Assembly: GCF_951230135.1 (NCBI RefSeq)
Contig: NZ_CATNVC010000009.1
Coordinates: 41,665-105,664 of the forward strand
DNA: 64,000 nucleotides
Reading direction: 5' to 3'
Source: Butyricicoccus sp. Marseille-Q5471
Lineage (GTDB): Bacteria; Bacillota; Clostridia; Oscillospirales; Butyricicoccaceae
The notes under the pieces: generated by a model
The model's input: the letters and a program-made list of their open reading frames with translations, nothing else
Database searches by the model: none
Told to the model about the DNA's origin: nothing
Made by a program: the position numbers and the translations under genes
In this document: piece after piece, positions 8,025 to 16,477 of the stretch
How the letters are laid out: each line of letters opens with the position of its first letter
Numbering within the stretch: position 1 is the first letter of the stretch

Positions 8025-8942
8025 ATGAAAAAGTCCTATTTTATGATTGTTGCCGCAGCGGTATGCTGGGGTGTGATACCGATTTTTTATAATGGTTTGT
8101 CGCAAAGCGGCCTATCCAGCATGCAGACAATTACCATGCGTTTTTCACTTGCGGCGGTCGGGTATGTCATCTATCTGCTGCTGCGTGATCACTCGCTGCT
8201 GCGCATCAAACGACCGGTGCATTTGCTGTATTTTGTGGGCACGGGCATATGCAGCGTTGCGTTTTTTAATTTTTGCTACATCACCTGCATCCAAAGTGCA
8301 GGTGTGGCGGTAGCGGCGCTGCTGCTTTACACCGCGCCGGCCTTTGTGCTCATCATGAGTGCGGTGCTGTTCGGGGAGCGATTGACGGTGCGCGGTTTGA
8401 TTGCGCTGGGTATGACGGTTACCGGCTGTGCATTTGTCGCAGGCGCATTTGCAGGGGGACTGACGATGTCTCCGGCAGCATTGCTTTGGGGATTGGGTTC
8501 GGGCTTCGGATATGCGTTGTACAGCGTTTTCGGTAAATATGCGCTGCGACACTATCGGCCGGAAACCATCACGGCATATACCGCGGTTTTTGCAGCTCTG
8601 GCAACGCTTCCGTTGGCACACCCGGGGGAGCTAGTCGGCTTTTTGCACAGCGGGACCGTTTGGTTTCATGCAATCGGTTGTGCGCTGGTCTGCACGGTGA
8701 TGGCGTACCTGCTCTATACGGGGGGACTGGCTAAAATTCCGGCCGGACAAGCGTCCATTCTCTCGACGATTGAACCGGTTGTTGCAACGGTGCTGGGCGT
8801 TGCGCTTTTGGGGGAGAGCATGTCGCTGCACAAGCTCTGCGGCATCTTACTGGTGCTCGGCGCAATCGTCGTACTGGGCGCGAAACCCACATCCGAAGGG
8901 AAAACAGTGCGTGAAGCAATTGACGACCGAAGCACATCGTAA
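8025..8942 (+). CDS. EamA/DMT-superfamily permease (RhaT-like exporter)
   Basis: 305 residues with ten predicted membrane helices in two EamA repeats, the first beginning MIVAAAVCWGVIPIFY and the second near LLWGLGSGFGYALYSVFGK. Members move small metabolites or amino acids across the cytoplasmic membrane; the substrate cannot be read from sequence. The end of the second repeat, STIEPVVATVLGVALLGE, is the classical EamA signature. The start at ATG 8025 follows GGGGGAT and the promoter at 7968-7996. The hydrophilic tail is about 20 residues long. Confidence 0.85.
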   Translation: MKKSYFMIVAAAVCWGVIPIFYNGLSQSGLSSMQTITMRFSLAAVGYVIYLLLRDHSLLRIKRPVHLLYFVGTGICSVAFFNFCYITCIQSAGVAVAALLLYTAPAFVLIMSAVLFGERLTVRGLIALGMTVTGCAFVAGAFAGGLTMSPAALLWGLGSGFGYALYSVFGKYALRHYRPETITAYTAVFAALATLPLAHPGELVGFLHSGTVWFHAIGCALVCTVMAYLLYTGGLAKIPAGQASILSTIEPVVATVLGVALLGESMSLHKLCGILLVLGAIVVLGAKPTSEGKTVREAIDDRSTS

Positions 8943-8987
8943 CGAAGAAACACGTCGAAAAATGTTGCCTGTCAAAAAATTTTGGCA

Positions 8988-9018
8988 GTATATTCAGTAT
9001 GGTCCACGGGGAAAATTC
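8988..9018 (+). promoter_or_regulatory. Sigma-F-type promoter of sigG
   Basis: GTATA (8988-8992), 16 bases, GGGAAAATTC (9009-9018). The Bacillus sigma-F consensus is GYWTA, N16, GGNNANAHTR. Every defined position but the last matches. In spore-formers sigG is transcribed by sigma-F in the forespore, so the match fits the gene downstream. Confidence 0.7.
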
Positions 9019-9063
9019 TCGTAGTAAGCTGATACTTCTTTGAGATAGACAGGAGGTTTTTCC

Positions 9064-9363
9064 ATGCAAACCAAGGTGGAAATCTGTGGTGTGAACACGG
9101 CCGGTTTGACCGTGCTCAATGCCAAACAGACCGACGCATTGCTGCACCGCGTCAAGGATGGCGACAAGACCGCAAGAGATGAGCTGATTCAGGGCAATCT
9201 TCGTTTGGTGCTCTCGGTGATTCAGCGCTTTCATGGCCGCGGCGAATCGCCGGACGATTTGTTTCAGGTCGGCTGCATTGGCCTGATGAAGGCAATCGAC
9301 AATTTTAATGTCGATCTTGGCGTGCGTTTTTCCACCTATGCCGTGCCGATGAACATACTTTAG
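9064..9363 (+). pseudogene. sigG: Truncated sigG (RNA polymerase forespore sigma factor G, N-terminal part)
   Basis: 99 codons after a strong AGGAGG seven bases before the ATG. Residues 1-96 match SigG closely: KVEICGVNT, the core-binding region 2.1-2.2 (GNLRLVLSVIQRFHGRGES, DDLFQVGCIGLMKAIDNF) and VRFSTYAVPM. Intact SigG is about 255-260 residues and continues IIGEIRRYLRD; here three unrelated residues (NIL) and TAG follow. Regions 2.4, 3 and 4 are missing, so it could bind core polymerase but not recognise promoters. No remnant of the 3' half is visible downstream in any frame, so this is not a frameshift. Possible causes are a deletion, a chromosomal rearrangement, a partial duplication or an assembly join. 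Confidence 0.85.
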
Positions 9364-9435
9364 GGAAACGCCCTCCGTAGTTTTCATAAAATCGTACATT
9401 TTAACCCTATTGTTGTACCATTAAGGAGATTTGAC

Positions 9436-10722
9436 ATGCTTTTTTGTAATATTGACCTGTTGGATGAACAGTTTTGTTTGCATCGAAACCGCTACGTTGG
9501 CGTGCGGGATGGACAGATTGCCTACATTGGCGGCATTGCGCCGGCGGAGGACTATGGCGAGCGGTATGACGGCCGTCACAGATTGATGATGCCCGGATTT
9601 TTCAATGTGCACAGCCACGCGCCGATGACACTGCTGCGTGGCTATGCAGAAAACCTGCCGCTGCAGCGTTGGCTCAATGAGCGCGTATTTCCGTTTGAAG
9701 CGCACCTGAATGCTGAAAATGTCTATTGGGCGACACAGCTTGCAATTGCAGAGATGGTGCAGTGCGGAACAGTGTCCTTTACCGATATGTATTTTGAGTG
9801 TCAGGCTATGGCCAAGGCAGTCGTGGAAAGCGGTATCAAATGTAATCTCAGTCGCGGTTTGACCGTGTTTGATGATAGTGCGTATGAGCAGCTTGCGGCG
9901 TATCGAGATAATGTGGAGCTGCTGCGCGACTATCATAAAAAAGCGGATGGCAGATTGTCGATTGACCTTTGCATCCACGGAGAATACACCTCAAGCCCCA
10001 AGGTGGTCAAGGCGGTTGCCGCGCACGCGAAATCAGCGGGCGTGCAGATGCATATTCACCTCTCGGAAACGAAGAGCGAACATGAGGAATGCAAACAGCG
10101 GCATGGTATGACGCCGGCAGCCTACATGGAGTCCTGCGGCGTGTTCGATGTGTCGACGACAGCGGCGCATTGCGTCTGGCTGGAAGAAAACGATTTTTCG
10201 ATTCTGAAAAAACACGGCGTAACGGTTGCCTGCTGCCCGGCGAGCAATCTTAAGCTGGCATCGGGGTACGCGAATGTGCCGGAAATGCTGCGTCAGGGTA
10301 TTAACGTCGCCCTGGGAACAGACGGTGCCGCTTCGAATAACAATTTAAACATCTTACAGGATGTCTATCTGTTTGCACTGGCGTATAAGGGTTACTATCA
10401 CGATTCAACGCTCATTACACCGGCGCAGGCGCTTGCTGCGGCAACCTCTGCCGGCGCAAAGAGCCAGGGACGTGCCAACTGCGGTGCACTCAAGGTAGGC
10501 AATCGCGCAGATTTGTGCATCGTTGACACAGACACACCGCAATTCACACCGATGCATGATGCCGCCTGCAATGTGGTGTACGCTGCGCAGGGGAGCGATG
10601 TCAAACTGACAATGGTGGATGGGCGCGTGCTTTATCGGGACGGTGCGTTCCAGACCATTGATATCGAGCAGGTCAAGTTCGAAGCCAAGCGCCATACGGG
10701 GCAGATTTTATCCGCACTATAA
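9436..10722 (+). CDS. mtaD: Amidohydrolase, 5'-methylthioadenosine/S-adenosylhomocysteine deaminase type
   Basis: 428 residues. A zinc TIM-barrel deaminase of the TrzN/AtzA/MtaD branch, expected to deaminate MTA or SAH (or guanine-like substrates). Metal ligands are seen in FNVHSHAPMTLLRG, HIHLSET and TAAHCVWL, and the catalytic Asp in LGTDGAASNNNLN. AAGGAG lies eight bases before the ATG. The gene begins only 72 bases after the sigG break. The purine nucleoside phosphorylase follows 14 bases later, so the pair is likely a purine salvage operon; MTA deaminase followed by a phosphorylase is a known bypass route. The exact substrate is not certain. Confidence 0.85.
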   Translation: MLFCNIDLLDEQFCLHRNRYVGVRDGQIAYIGGIAPAEDYGERYDGRHRLMMPGFFNVHSHAPMTLLRGYAENLPLQRWLNERVFPFEAHLNAENVYWATQLAIAEMVQCGTVSFTDMYFECQAMAKAVVESGIKCNLSRGLTVFDDSAYEQLAAYRDNVELLRDYHKKADGRLSIDLCIHGEYTSSPKVVKAVAAHAKSAGVQMHIHLSETKSEHEECKQRHGMTPAAYMESCGVFDVSTTAAHCVWLEENDFSILKKHGVTVACCPASNLKLASGYANVPEMLRQGINVALGTDGAASNNNLNILQDVYLFALAYKGYYHDSTLITPAQALAAATSAGAKSQGRANCGALKVGNRADLCIVDTDTPQFTPMHDAACNVVYAAQGSDVKLTMVDGRVLYRDGAFQTIDIEQVKFEAKRHTGQILSAL

Positions 10723-10736
10723 TTGAGGACATGAAA

Positions 10737-11555
10737 ATGACACAGATCAATCAAATCAGAGAAGCCGCCGCATATATGCGGGAACGTTTGCCGTTCATTC
10801 CGGAAATTTCCCTTGTTCTTGGCTCGGGTATCGGTCCGCTGGCTGATGAAATCGAACAGCCTGTTTATGTACCATATGGGGAAGTGCCGCATTTTAAGAC
10901 TTCAACTGCGCCTGACCATGCCGGACGGTTTGTCTGCGGCATGCTTGCAGGCAAGCGTGTGCTGTGCATGCAGGGACGTCTGCACGGCTATGAGGGGCAT
11001 AGTCCCGCGGAAATTGCGTTCCCGATTTACACGATGAAGGAATTGGGTGTTGCCAAATTGCTGTTGACCAATGCATCGGGCGGTATCAATACCGAATTCA
11101 AGGTTGGAGATTTTATGTTGATTGAGGATCACATCAACATGACGGGAAAAAGCCCGCTGACCGGAGCAAATGACAGCAGCTGCGGCGTGCGCTTTCCGGA
11201 TATGACGTTTGCCTATTCGACCGACATGCGGGAAACCGCAGTCCGTGTAGCCGAGTCGTGCGGAATAAGGCTGCGGCGCGGTGTCTATATTGGGGTCAAT
11301 GGACCGCAGTTTGAAACACCGGCCGAGATTCGTGCATTTCGCGCATTAGGTGCGGACGCAGTTGGTATGTCAACAGTGTTTGAAACCATTGCAGCCGCGC
11401 ATTGCGGCTTGCCAACAGCTGCCATTGCAATGATTACGAACATGGCTGCTGGTGTGCTGATGCAGCCGCTGTCGGGTGCGGAAGTAAACGCCATTGCAGA
11501 GCAAAAGGGTGACGAACTGCGTAAGCTGATTCGTGCGCTTCTGGCGGCATTGTAA
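10737..11555 (+). CDS. punA: Purine nucleoside phosphorylase (trimeric, PNP/MTAP family)
   Basis: 272 residues. Phosphorolysis of (deoxy)guanosine, inosine or methylthioinosine to base plus ribose-1-phosphate. Phosphate and base-binding segments are LVLGSGIGPLADEIE, LHGYEGHSPAEIAFPI, LTNASGGIN and NGPQFETPAEIRAFRALGA. GMSTVFE is also typical. A first ATG at 10731 is only two bases from GAGG; ATG 10737 has better spacing and is preferred. It shares an operon with the deaminase at 9436. Confidence 0.9.
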   Translation: MTQINQIREAAAYMRERLPFIPEISLVLGSGIGPLADEIEQPVYVPYGEVPHFKTSTAPDHAGRFVCGMLAGKRVLCMQGRLHGYEGHSPAEIAFPIYTMKELGVAKLLLTNASGGINTEFKVGDFMLIEDHINMTGKSPLTGANDSSCGVRFPDMTFAYSTDMRETAVRVAESCGIRLRRGVYIGVNGPQFETPAEIRAFRALGADAVGMSTVFETIAAAHCGLPTAAIAMITNMAAGVLMQPLSGAEVNAIAEQKGDELRKLIRALLAAL

Positions 11556-11597
11556 ACAGGCGGATAGAGACAAGAGAAAACTTAGGGATAGATTTTT

Positions 11598-11651
11598 TAG
11601 GAGCGTGCGAGTGCTTTGTCGTGGCTGAAGATAAAGCATACGCACGCCCTA
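11598..11651 (+). terminator. Long hairpin after punA, terminator-like
   Basis: Arms GCGTGCGAGTGCTTT (11603-11617) and AAAGCATACGCACGC (11633-11647) pair with two mismatches, extended by TAGG/CCTA. There is no clean T-run after it, so it may be a weak or factor-assisted terminator or an mRNA-stabilising end. Confidence 0.4.
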
Positions 11652-11704
11652 TTTATGGAAAATTACAATGTGATAATTTTTTAAAAATCTATGTGAAGAA
11701 AGTG

Positions 11705-11733
11705 TTGACAATTTTTCGTAAACGCGATATACT
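11705..11733 (+). promoter_or_regulatory. Promoter of tRNA-Pro
   Basis: TTGACA (11705-11710), 17 bases, TATACT (11728-11733): near-perfect sigma-A elements about 30 bases before the mature tRNA. Confidence 0.85.
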
Positions 11734-11769
11734 AAATAAGCTGTGATTGATTAATGAACAGAAAACAAT

Positions 11770-11846
11770 CGAGGTGTGGCTCAGCTTGGTAGAGCGCTTC
11801 GTTCGGGACGAAGAGGCCGCAGGTTCAAATCCTGTCACCTCGACCA
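11770..11846 (+). tRNA. tRNA-Pro (anticodon CGG)
   Basis: 77 bases. The acceptor stem CGAGGTG/CACCTCG is perfect. The D-arm contains AGCTTGGTAGAGC, the anticodon stem is CTTCG/CGAAG with loop TTCGGGA giving anticodon CGG, and the T-arm has GGTTCAAATCC. The discriminator is A, and CCA is encoded. It is a single gene with its own promoter and terminator. Confidence 0.95.
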
Positions 11847-11851
11847 CAATT

Positions 11852-11896
11852 AAGAATACCCCAAACTGATTTGAATCGGTTTGGGGTATTCTTTTC
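11852..11896 (+). terminator. Terminator of tRNA-Pro
   Basis: AAGAATACCCCAAAC pairs with GTTTGGGGTATTCTT, followed by TTCTC. It is a strong hairpin directly after the CCA end. Confidence 0.85.
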
Positions 11897-11968
11897 TCTA
11901 TTTGTTGATTTGATTTTTAACAGTCGGCGCAAGGTTACATTAACAGCTGCAGCATCCTACACTGCGCG

Positions 11969-12304
11969 TTACTCCCAACGCTCCCATGTTTCGGGGTGGT
12001 ATCCAACCGTGGCTTGACGTCCGTTGCGGACAACAGGTGTTTTCATCAGCAGAGGGTCTTCCAAAACCTTTTCATATTTGTCATTTTCGTATGCCAAATA
12101 GGCCAGTGAGGCATATCCCTTAGACTTGTCGTCAATCAGTGCGTCCAGACCGCCGACAGCGTGAAGCACGCTGTCCAGTTCGCCTTTGCTCATGCCTTTT
12201 TGCGACAGGTCAATCATTTGAAACTTTATATTGCGTTCTTTGAACCATCGCTGCGCTTTTTTGGTATCAAAGCACTTGGTTTTTCCAAAAATCTGTATAT
12301 TCAT
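11969..12304 (-). CDS. ArsC/Spx-family thioredoxin-fold protein
   Basis: 111 residues. The start IQIFGKTKCFDTKKAQRWF is the ArsC/Spx/YffB family signature with a single Cys (Cys11) and no CXXC. RNIKFQMIDLSQKG and LMKTPVVRNG are the other conserved blocks. Relatives include arsenate reductases and the RNA polymerase-binding regulator Spx. The lack of the Spx CXXC and of an ars operon points to an uncharacterised reductase-like protein. AAGGAG precedes the ATG and its own promoter lies upstream. Confidence 0.8.
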   Translation of the reverse strand: MNIQIFGKTKCFDTKKAQRWFKERNIKFQMIDLSQKGMSKGELDSVLHAVGGLDALIDDKSKGYASLAYLAYENDKYEKVLEDPLLMKTPVVRNGRQATVGYHPETWERWE

Positions 12305-12328
12305 GGCGGCAATCTCCTTTTTTTATCT

Positions 12329-12357
12329 ATTATATCAGATGCCGGGACGGTTCACAA
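12329..12357 (-). promoter_or_regulatory. Promoter of the ArsC-like gene
   Basis: On the minus strand TTGTGA (12352-12357), 17 bases, TATAAT (12329-12334), the latter preceded by TGA (extended -10). Confidence 0.75.
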
Positions 12358-12362
12358 GTAAC

Positions 12363-12394
12363 AGAAAAAAGGACGGCCGAAGCCGTCCTTTTTT
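12363..12394 (-). terminator. Terminator of the gerA operon
   Basis: AAAAAAGGACGGC/GCCGTCCTTTTTT with a four-base loop lies one base beyond the stop of the gerB homologue. It is symmetrical A/T-flanked, so it can work in both directions. Confidence 0.85.
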
Positions 12395-13222
12395 CTATGC
12401 GTGGCGTTTTACCGCTTTTTTAGAAGCGATTTTGCGAACCGGCTGAAGCACTACGCAGCCGAGTGCGGCAGCACGTCCCAAGTCGCATAGCAGAAGGGGA
12501 AGTGCGAAAAATACTTCGCCGTGACGAGCAAAATCTCCGACAGAAGCCAGTCCGGCTGCGACAAAATTAGGATAAGCGAGCAGTGCTGCTGTGTGAGATC
12601 CGAGCAGCAGCGCTGTGCGCAGGCTGATGAGCGAGAGCAGCGCGCCGCCAATCGCCATACCCCGAGCAGCTGCGCCCGGCATCTGCTCAGGCAGTGATAA
12701 GGAGATGACAAGAGCGCACGGCAAGATGACACGTAAAAACCGTCCGCACTGCACACCGAGTGACCACATCGGCGCCTGCAGATAGGAAATATGCAGGTCA
12801 GATATCGTGAGTGCGCCAGACAGTGCAATGAGGAGTCCTGCTGTTACAAACACCGGCAGCGACCACATAGCGCATCGAATGAGGCCAATGCGCGCAATCA
12901 GTATGGCAGACAGCGTCAGTGCGAAGACAAGGCCCCAAAGAGAGCGCTCGGGAAAAACGGTTTGACGCACAAAGGCAGTCATGCGGGAAAGTGATTGTAT
13001 CAGCGGCCAAAGTGCGCAAATAGCAAGCAACCAACTCATAAAGTTTAGCTTGCGTACGGTGGGTGGCAGAAGTGCCGCACCGCTGCAAATAAGTGCTGTA
13101 ATCAGGGAGGCTAAAATCGCGGCATATCCGGTCTGCTGATCGACCGGGCAATACAGAATTTCAGACAGCGGCAGCAGGGCGAACAGCGCTGCACCCCATC
13201 GGGGAAACATTTTTTCACGCAT
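12395..13222 (-). CDS. Spore germination protein GerB-type (APC-like permease subunit)
   Basis: 275 residues with eight or more hydrophobic segments and almost no soluble part. It is shorter than the usual 360-residue GerAB/GerKB. The family assignment rests on position after gerA and gerC homologues and on the topology rather than a strong motif. B subunits bind the germinant in the spore inner membrane. The start at ATG 13222 overlaps the gerC stop by eight bases. The short length suggests loss of two helices or a divergent receptor class. Confidence 0.7.
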   Translation of the reverse strand: MREKMFPRWGAALFALLPLSEILYCPVDQQTGYAAILASLITALICSGAALLPPTVRKLNFMSWLLAICALWPLIQSLSRMTAFVRQTVFPERSLWGLVFALTLSAILIARIGLIRCAMWSLPVFVTAGLLIALSGALTISDLHISYLQAPMWSLGVQCGRFLRVILPCALVISLSLPEQMPGAAARGMAIGGALLSLISLRTALLLGSHTAALLAYPNFVAAGLASVGDFARHGEVFFALPLLLCDLGRAAALGCVVLQPVRKIASKKAVKRHA

Positions 13223-13841
13223 CCAGACCGTCCTCCATATCGCCGTCCAGATAGCAGGACAGTTTTTCATTTGCAAAGACCGCTACGCCGGCCGGGGCTA
13301 TTTGCTTAAACTCATCAATTTTAAGTGCGGGGAGAATCGCGGTGCCGTCGGCGTGCAGCACCTCTGTCACTCGATACAGCGGCATGTCGGGCAGGGTGTG
13401 CTGCTCCGCAGCCAGATCGAGCAAGTCGGACAGGGCGAACACTTCGTCATCCTGCTGCATCAGGGCGGCAGCATCGCCCCCTCGCACGACCGCAATGCGC
13501 AGGGAGAGCCGCATATCCTCGTGCTGACACAGATAATCAGCCAGTTCCAGAATGCCGTCTGAGGCAACTTCTTCATCAATCAGTAGCACCTGTGCGTGAT
13601 CTAAATAGAGTTCGTTGCCAAGCACGCGTTCGATACCGCGCAGCAGTTCGGGAAGATCGCGCCCCGTTGCAGAAAGGTAGGCAGGTGCAGCGGCGGCGTC
13701 CAAGCTGTCCTGCCGAACGATTTCGGCAGTCATGCGGTATTGGTCGCCGATTCGGTCGAGAGCCAATCCGGATACCGGGGATACCTCGCGTGCGCAGCCA
13801 CAAAGCAGCAGCAGGCTAAGCGCGAATAAAAGTCTTTTCAA
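13215..13841 (-). CDS. Spore germination lipoprotein GerC-type, short form
   Basis: About 208 residues starting at TTG 13841, which overlaps the gerA stop (TTGA) and follows AAAGGAGG. The signal peptide LLFALSLLLLCGC has a lipobox with the lipidated Cys. The next part (GLALDRIGDQYRMTAEIV, LYLDHAQVLLIDEEVA, EDMRLSLRIAVVRG) matches GerC domains 1 and 2. Typical GerC proteins have 350-400 residues, so the third domain is absent. No frameshift is visible and the gene overlaps gerB cleanly, so the short form looks real. It is an outer-face lipoprotein of the germinant receptor. Confidence 0.75.
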   Translation of the reverse strand: MKRLLFALSLLLLCGCAREVSPVSGLALDRIGDQYRMTAEIVRQDSLDAAAAPAYLSATGRDLPELLRGIERVLGNELYLDHAQVLLIDEEVASDGILELADYLCQHEDMRLSLRIAVVRGGDAAALMQQDDEVFALSDLLDLAAEQHTLPDMPLYRVTEVLHADGTAILPALKIDEFKQIAPAGVAVFANEKLSCYLDGDMEDGLDA

Positions 13842-15280
13842 TGATGCCTGTCCTCCTTTTTCACGGGAAAACGATCGTGCCTCATAAAGAACCACGGCGC
13901 ACGCAGATAGGCGTCCTCGTGTTCAATGCCAACACGCGGCACGAGATTGAGCAAATAGGGAATGGAGAAGGAGTGCATATTGCACAGCCATGCAAGCACG
14001 AGCGCCATCGCAATGCCGACACCGTATAAGCCGTAGGCTGCCGCGGCAGCAAGCAGTCCAAACCGCAAGTAAAGAGCCGCGGTCTGCAGCTTGGGCACCA
14101 TCAGACCGGTGACACCGGCGATCGCGACGACAATGACGGTGGGTGCGGCAGCAAATCGTGCCGAGACGGCAGCTTGCCCGAGTACCAAACCGCCGACGAT
14201 GCTCATCGTTTGCCCCATAGCGCCCGGTGTTCGCGCGCCGGCCTCCTTGAGCGCTTCTAGCACGAACAGCATAAGCAGTGTCTCCCAGCCGGATGGCAAT
14301 GGCACACCGCGCTGTGCGGCCGAGACCGCAAACAGCAGCCGGGCGGGCACAAGCTCCCGATGGTACAGCATCAGTGCGACATAGACAGCGGGCACGCAGA
14401 CGGAAAACACAAAGCCTGTGAGCCGCAGAATACGTGATAGATTGGCCTGTAAAAAGTTCACATAATAGTCGTCATTGGACTGAAAGCATTCCTGCAGCAG
14501 ATATGGTGCGGTCAACACCACCGGACTGCCGTCCACAATGATGGCGCATCGGCCTTCCACAAGACGGGCAGCGACAACATCGGGGCGCTCGGTCGTGCCC
14601 ATGGTCGGAAAAGGGGACCAGCGGTGGTCGCGAATGCGTTCAGACAGATAGTTGGAGTCTAAAATGCTGTCAGGGTCGATTTGAGATAATCGCTTTTTGA
14701 TTTCGCCAATCAGCTTATGCTCGCAGACCCCATCCAAATAGCACAGGCATACAACGGTGTTGGTGCGTGTGCCGATGCGTAAAAAAGTGAATTTCAGTCG
14801 CTTGTCATTGAGCCTGCGGCGAATTAGCGCGAGGTTTGGCATGAAGCATTCGGTAAACCCTTCACGCGGACCGGACAGTACACGTTCATTTTCGGGCTCA
14901 CTTGCAGATCGCAGCGCAAAGCCTTTGGTGTTGACAACAACAGGACGGCTTTCGCCTTCGGTGAAGATGACGGTATCGCCATAGAGGAACGACGCAAACA
15001 GTTTGTTGTTATCGGTTTCCACGCGACTGTCGTTGATTTGCAAAATGGTCTGTGCCAGTTCCTCGGCGGTTGCACGACGGAACGTGGAGGAGACAATTGG
15101 CCGAACGATGCTTTGATTGATTGCGATGCCGTTGACCATGCCGTCGAAAAAGAAGGCGGCACAGGTCAGTCCGTGCGGACTTTGCGCCCGACGGACGACC
15201 AATGTGTTATCCCCTTGAAAAATCTCCTGCATCAAGCGGATATTTTGTTCCAAATTAGTTGTAAAAACAATTTCCTCCAT
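13838..15280 (-). CDS. Spore germination protein GerA-type (A subunit)
   Basis: 480 residues, the usual length. The soluble N-terminal domain includes FFFDGMVNG, LLFASFLYGDTVIF-like strands and GPREGFTE followed by LALIRRRL, the GerA hallmark. WSPFPTMGTTERPDVVAARL and VDGSPVVLTAPYLL are also typical. About five C-terminal membrane helices follow. It is a channel-forming A subunit of a nutrient germinant receptor with the gerC and gerB homologues downstream. AAGGGGTGA precedes the ATG and a sigma-G-like promoter lies about 25 bases upstream. Confidence 0.92.
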   Translation of the reverse strand: MEEIVFTTNLEQNIRLMQEIFQGDNTLVVRRAQSPHGLTCAAFFFDGMVNGIAINQSIVRPIVSSTFRRATAEELAQTILQINDSRVETDNNKLFASFLYGDTVIFTEGESRPVVVNTKGFALRSASEPENERVLSGPREGFTECFMPNLALIRRRLNDKRLKFTFLRIGTRTNTVVCLCYLDGVCEHKLIGEIKKRLSQIDPDSILDSNYLSERIRDHRWSPFPTMGTTERPDVVAARLVEGRCAIIVDGSPVVLTAPYLLQECFQSNDDYYVNFLQANLSRILRLTGFVFSVCVPAVYVALMLYHRELVPARLLFAVSAAQRGVPLPSGWETLLMLFVLEALKEAGARTPGAMGQTMSIVGGLVLGQAAVSARFAAAPTVIVVAIAGVTGLMVPKLQTAALYLRFGLLAAAAAYGLYGVGIAMALVLAWLCNMHSFSIPYLLNLVPRVGIEHEDAYLRAPWFFMRHDRFPVKKEDRHH

Positions 15281-15301
15281 GCATTCACCCCTTATCAGGA
15301 G

Positions 15302-15330
15302 TATTTTGCACAGAATGGCGGATGTTATAC
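15302..15330 (-). promoter_or_regulatory. Sigma-G-like promoter of the gerA operon
   Basis: On the minus strand GTATA (15326-15330), 17 bases, CAAAATA (15302-15308). The -35 matches GHATR and the -10 matches CATNHTA at six of seven positions. It overlaps the spoIIP stop codon. Confidence 0.55.
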
Positions 15331-16392
15331 GCCGTTGAGATCGTCAGACAGCACTTGGCCGAAAAGGCGAATGGCAGACAGTGCTTCCGACATCGTATTA
15401 CCGGAAGAACCGACTTCCACCAGAATCGAGCCGGTGCGCGCGTGCTGATTAAAGCGCTGGGTGCGCAGGTTGACCGGACGCATCAGCGTGGGGTAGGTGC
15501 GGTTGAGTGCGTATTGCAGTCCGACCACATAGTTTAGATTGTCACGCCAATGATCGTGCTGCAAGCCGCCGTCGTCCGTGCCGACGACGAACATCAGCTG
15601 CGCCATCTCGGTTCCATCGATGGTGCAGGAAGTCTTGTAAGCCTTGCCGCTGTCGGTCAGAATCGAATCGCGGTGTAAATCAATGACCACTTGAATGGAG
15701 GGATGCGCTTCCAGAGCGGCGTCGATTGCAGCAAGTGAGCGATCGTAAGAGCCGGAATAAACCGGCGAGTCAAATATGTCACGGCAGTGTTCGGTCGGGA
15801 TGCCGTTTTTCTCCAGAATCTGGGTCAGCTCATCGCCGACGCGGACAACACTGTAGCGTGTATCGGTTGTGCGCTCGTTCTCGGTTGGTGTGTAGGGGAA
15901 TGCATCATCCGGCTTGTAGCTTTCGCTGCCGTGGGTATGTACAATCAGTACCTGCGGCTCGTCTTTGCTTTCCGAGCGAATGTTAACCGGCTCTGACAGA
16001 CAGGATGCAACATCTACATCATAGCTCGTTTCATTGTTCACGGTAACCGTTTTGGCTTTGTCCGCGGCAGACAACACCGGGGTGTCGTCTGTACTGGATT
16101 TGTTTGGGATATACGTGCTTTCCGAAATCGGATCGGCTGCGTCCTCATGCAGAGCACCGGACGCGGTGCGCGGCGTAAACACTTCGCTTTCGTCTGCCGG
16201 CAGACCCAGCTCAAACGACACGGCATGTGCGATAAAGCCGTTACTGCGAGCCAAATCGGTCAGCCAGCCGCGTGCTGTGTTTTCTCCGCCTGCGCGTGAA
16301 AATAATAACAGCGAAACGGCCAGACACAGACAGACCGAAGCGGGCAGCACAACGCCGCGCTGCCTTCTATATGGTTTTTTGCGCCGCTTCAT
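15325..16392 (-). CDS. spoIIP: Stage II sporulation protein P (cell-wall amidase/endopeptidase)
   Basis: 355 residues from ATG 16392, preceded by AAGGAGGTG. It has a short basic N-terminus, one membrane anchor (VVLPASVCLCLAVSLLLFS) and an extracytoplasmic SpoIIP domain: LIVHTHGSESY, DLHRDS, SCTIDGTEMAQLMFVVGTD and ARTGSILVEVGSSGNT. The His and Glu residues in these blocks are the Zn ligands and catalytic residues in the family. SpoIIP degrades septal peptidoglycan during engulfment. It follows gpr by 85 bases as in Bacillus. Confidence 0.93.
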   Translation of the reverse strand: MKRRKKPYRRQRGVVLPASVCLCLAVSLLLFSRAGGENTARGWLTDLARSNGFIAHAVSFELGLPADESEVFTPRTASGALHEDAADPISESTYIPNKSSTDDTPVLSAADKAKTVTVNNETSYDVDVASCLSEPVNIRSESKDEPQVLIVHTHGSESYKPDDAFPYTPTENERTTDTRYSVVRVGDELTQILEKNGIPTEHCRDIFDSPVYSGSYDRSLAAIDAALEAHPSIQVVIDLHRDSILTDSGKAYKTSCTIDGTEMAQLMFVVGTDDGGLQHDHWRDNLNYVVGLQYALNRTYPTLMRPVNLRTQRFNQHARTGSILVEVGSSGNTMSEALSAIRLFGQVLSDDLNGV

Positions 16393-16477
16393 CCGGCCCA
16401 CCTCCTTATGACTGCTTCCTATTTTACGCCAGTCCGGATGCGAGTATGACAGATTTTTGGAGGGCGGAAAAAAACGG

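Noticed and set aside
9350..9435. Frameshift or stop-codon explanation for the short sigG
   Set aside because: None of the three plus-strand frames after 9350 encodes the expected IIGEIRRYLRD continuation, so sequence is missing rather than shifted.
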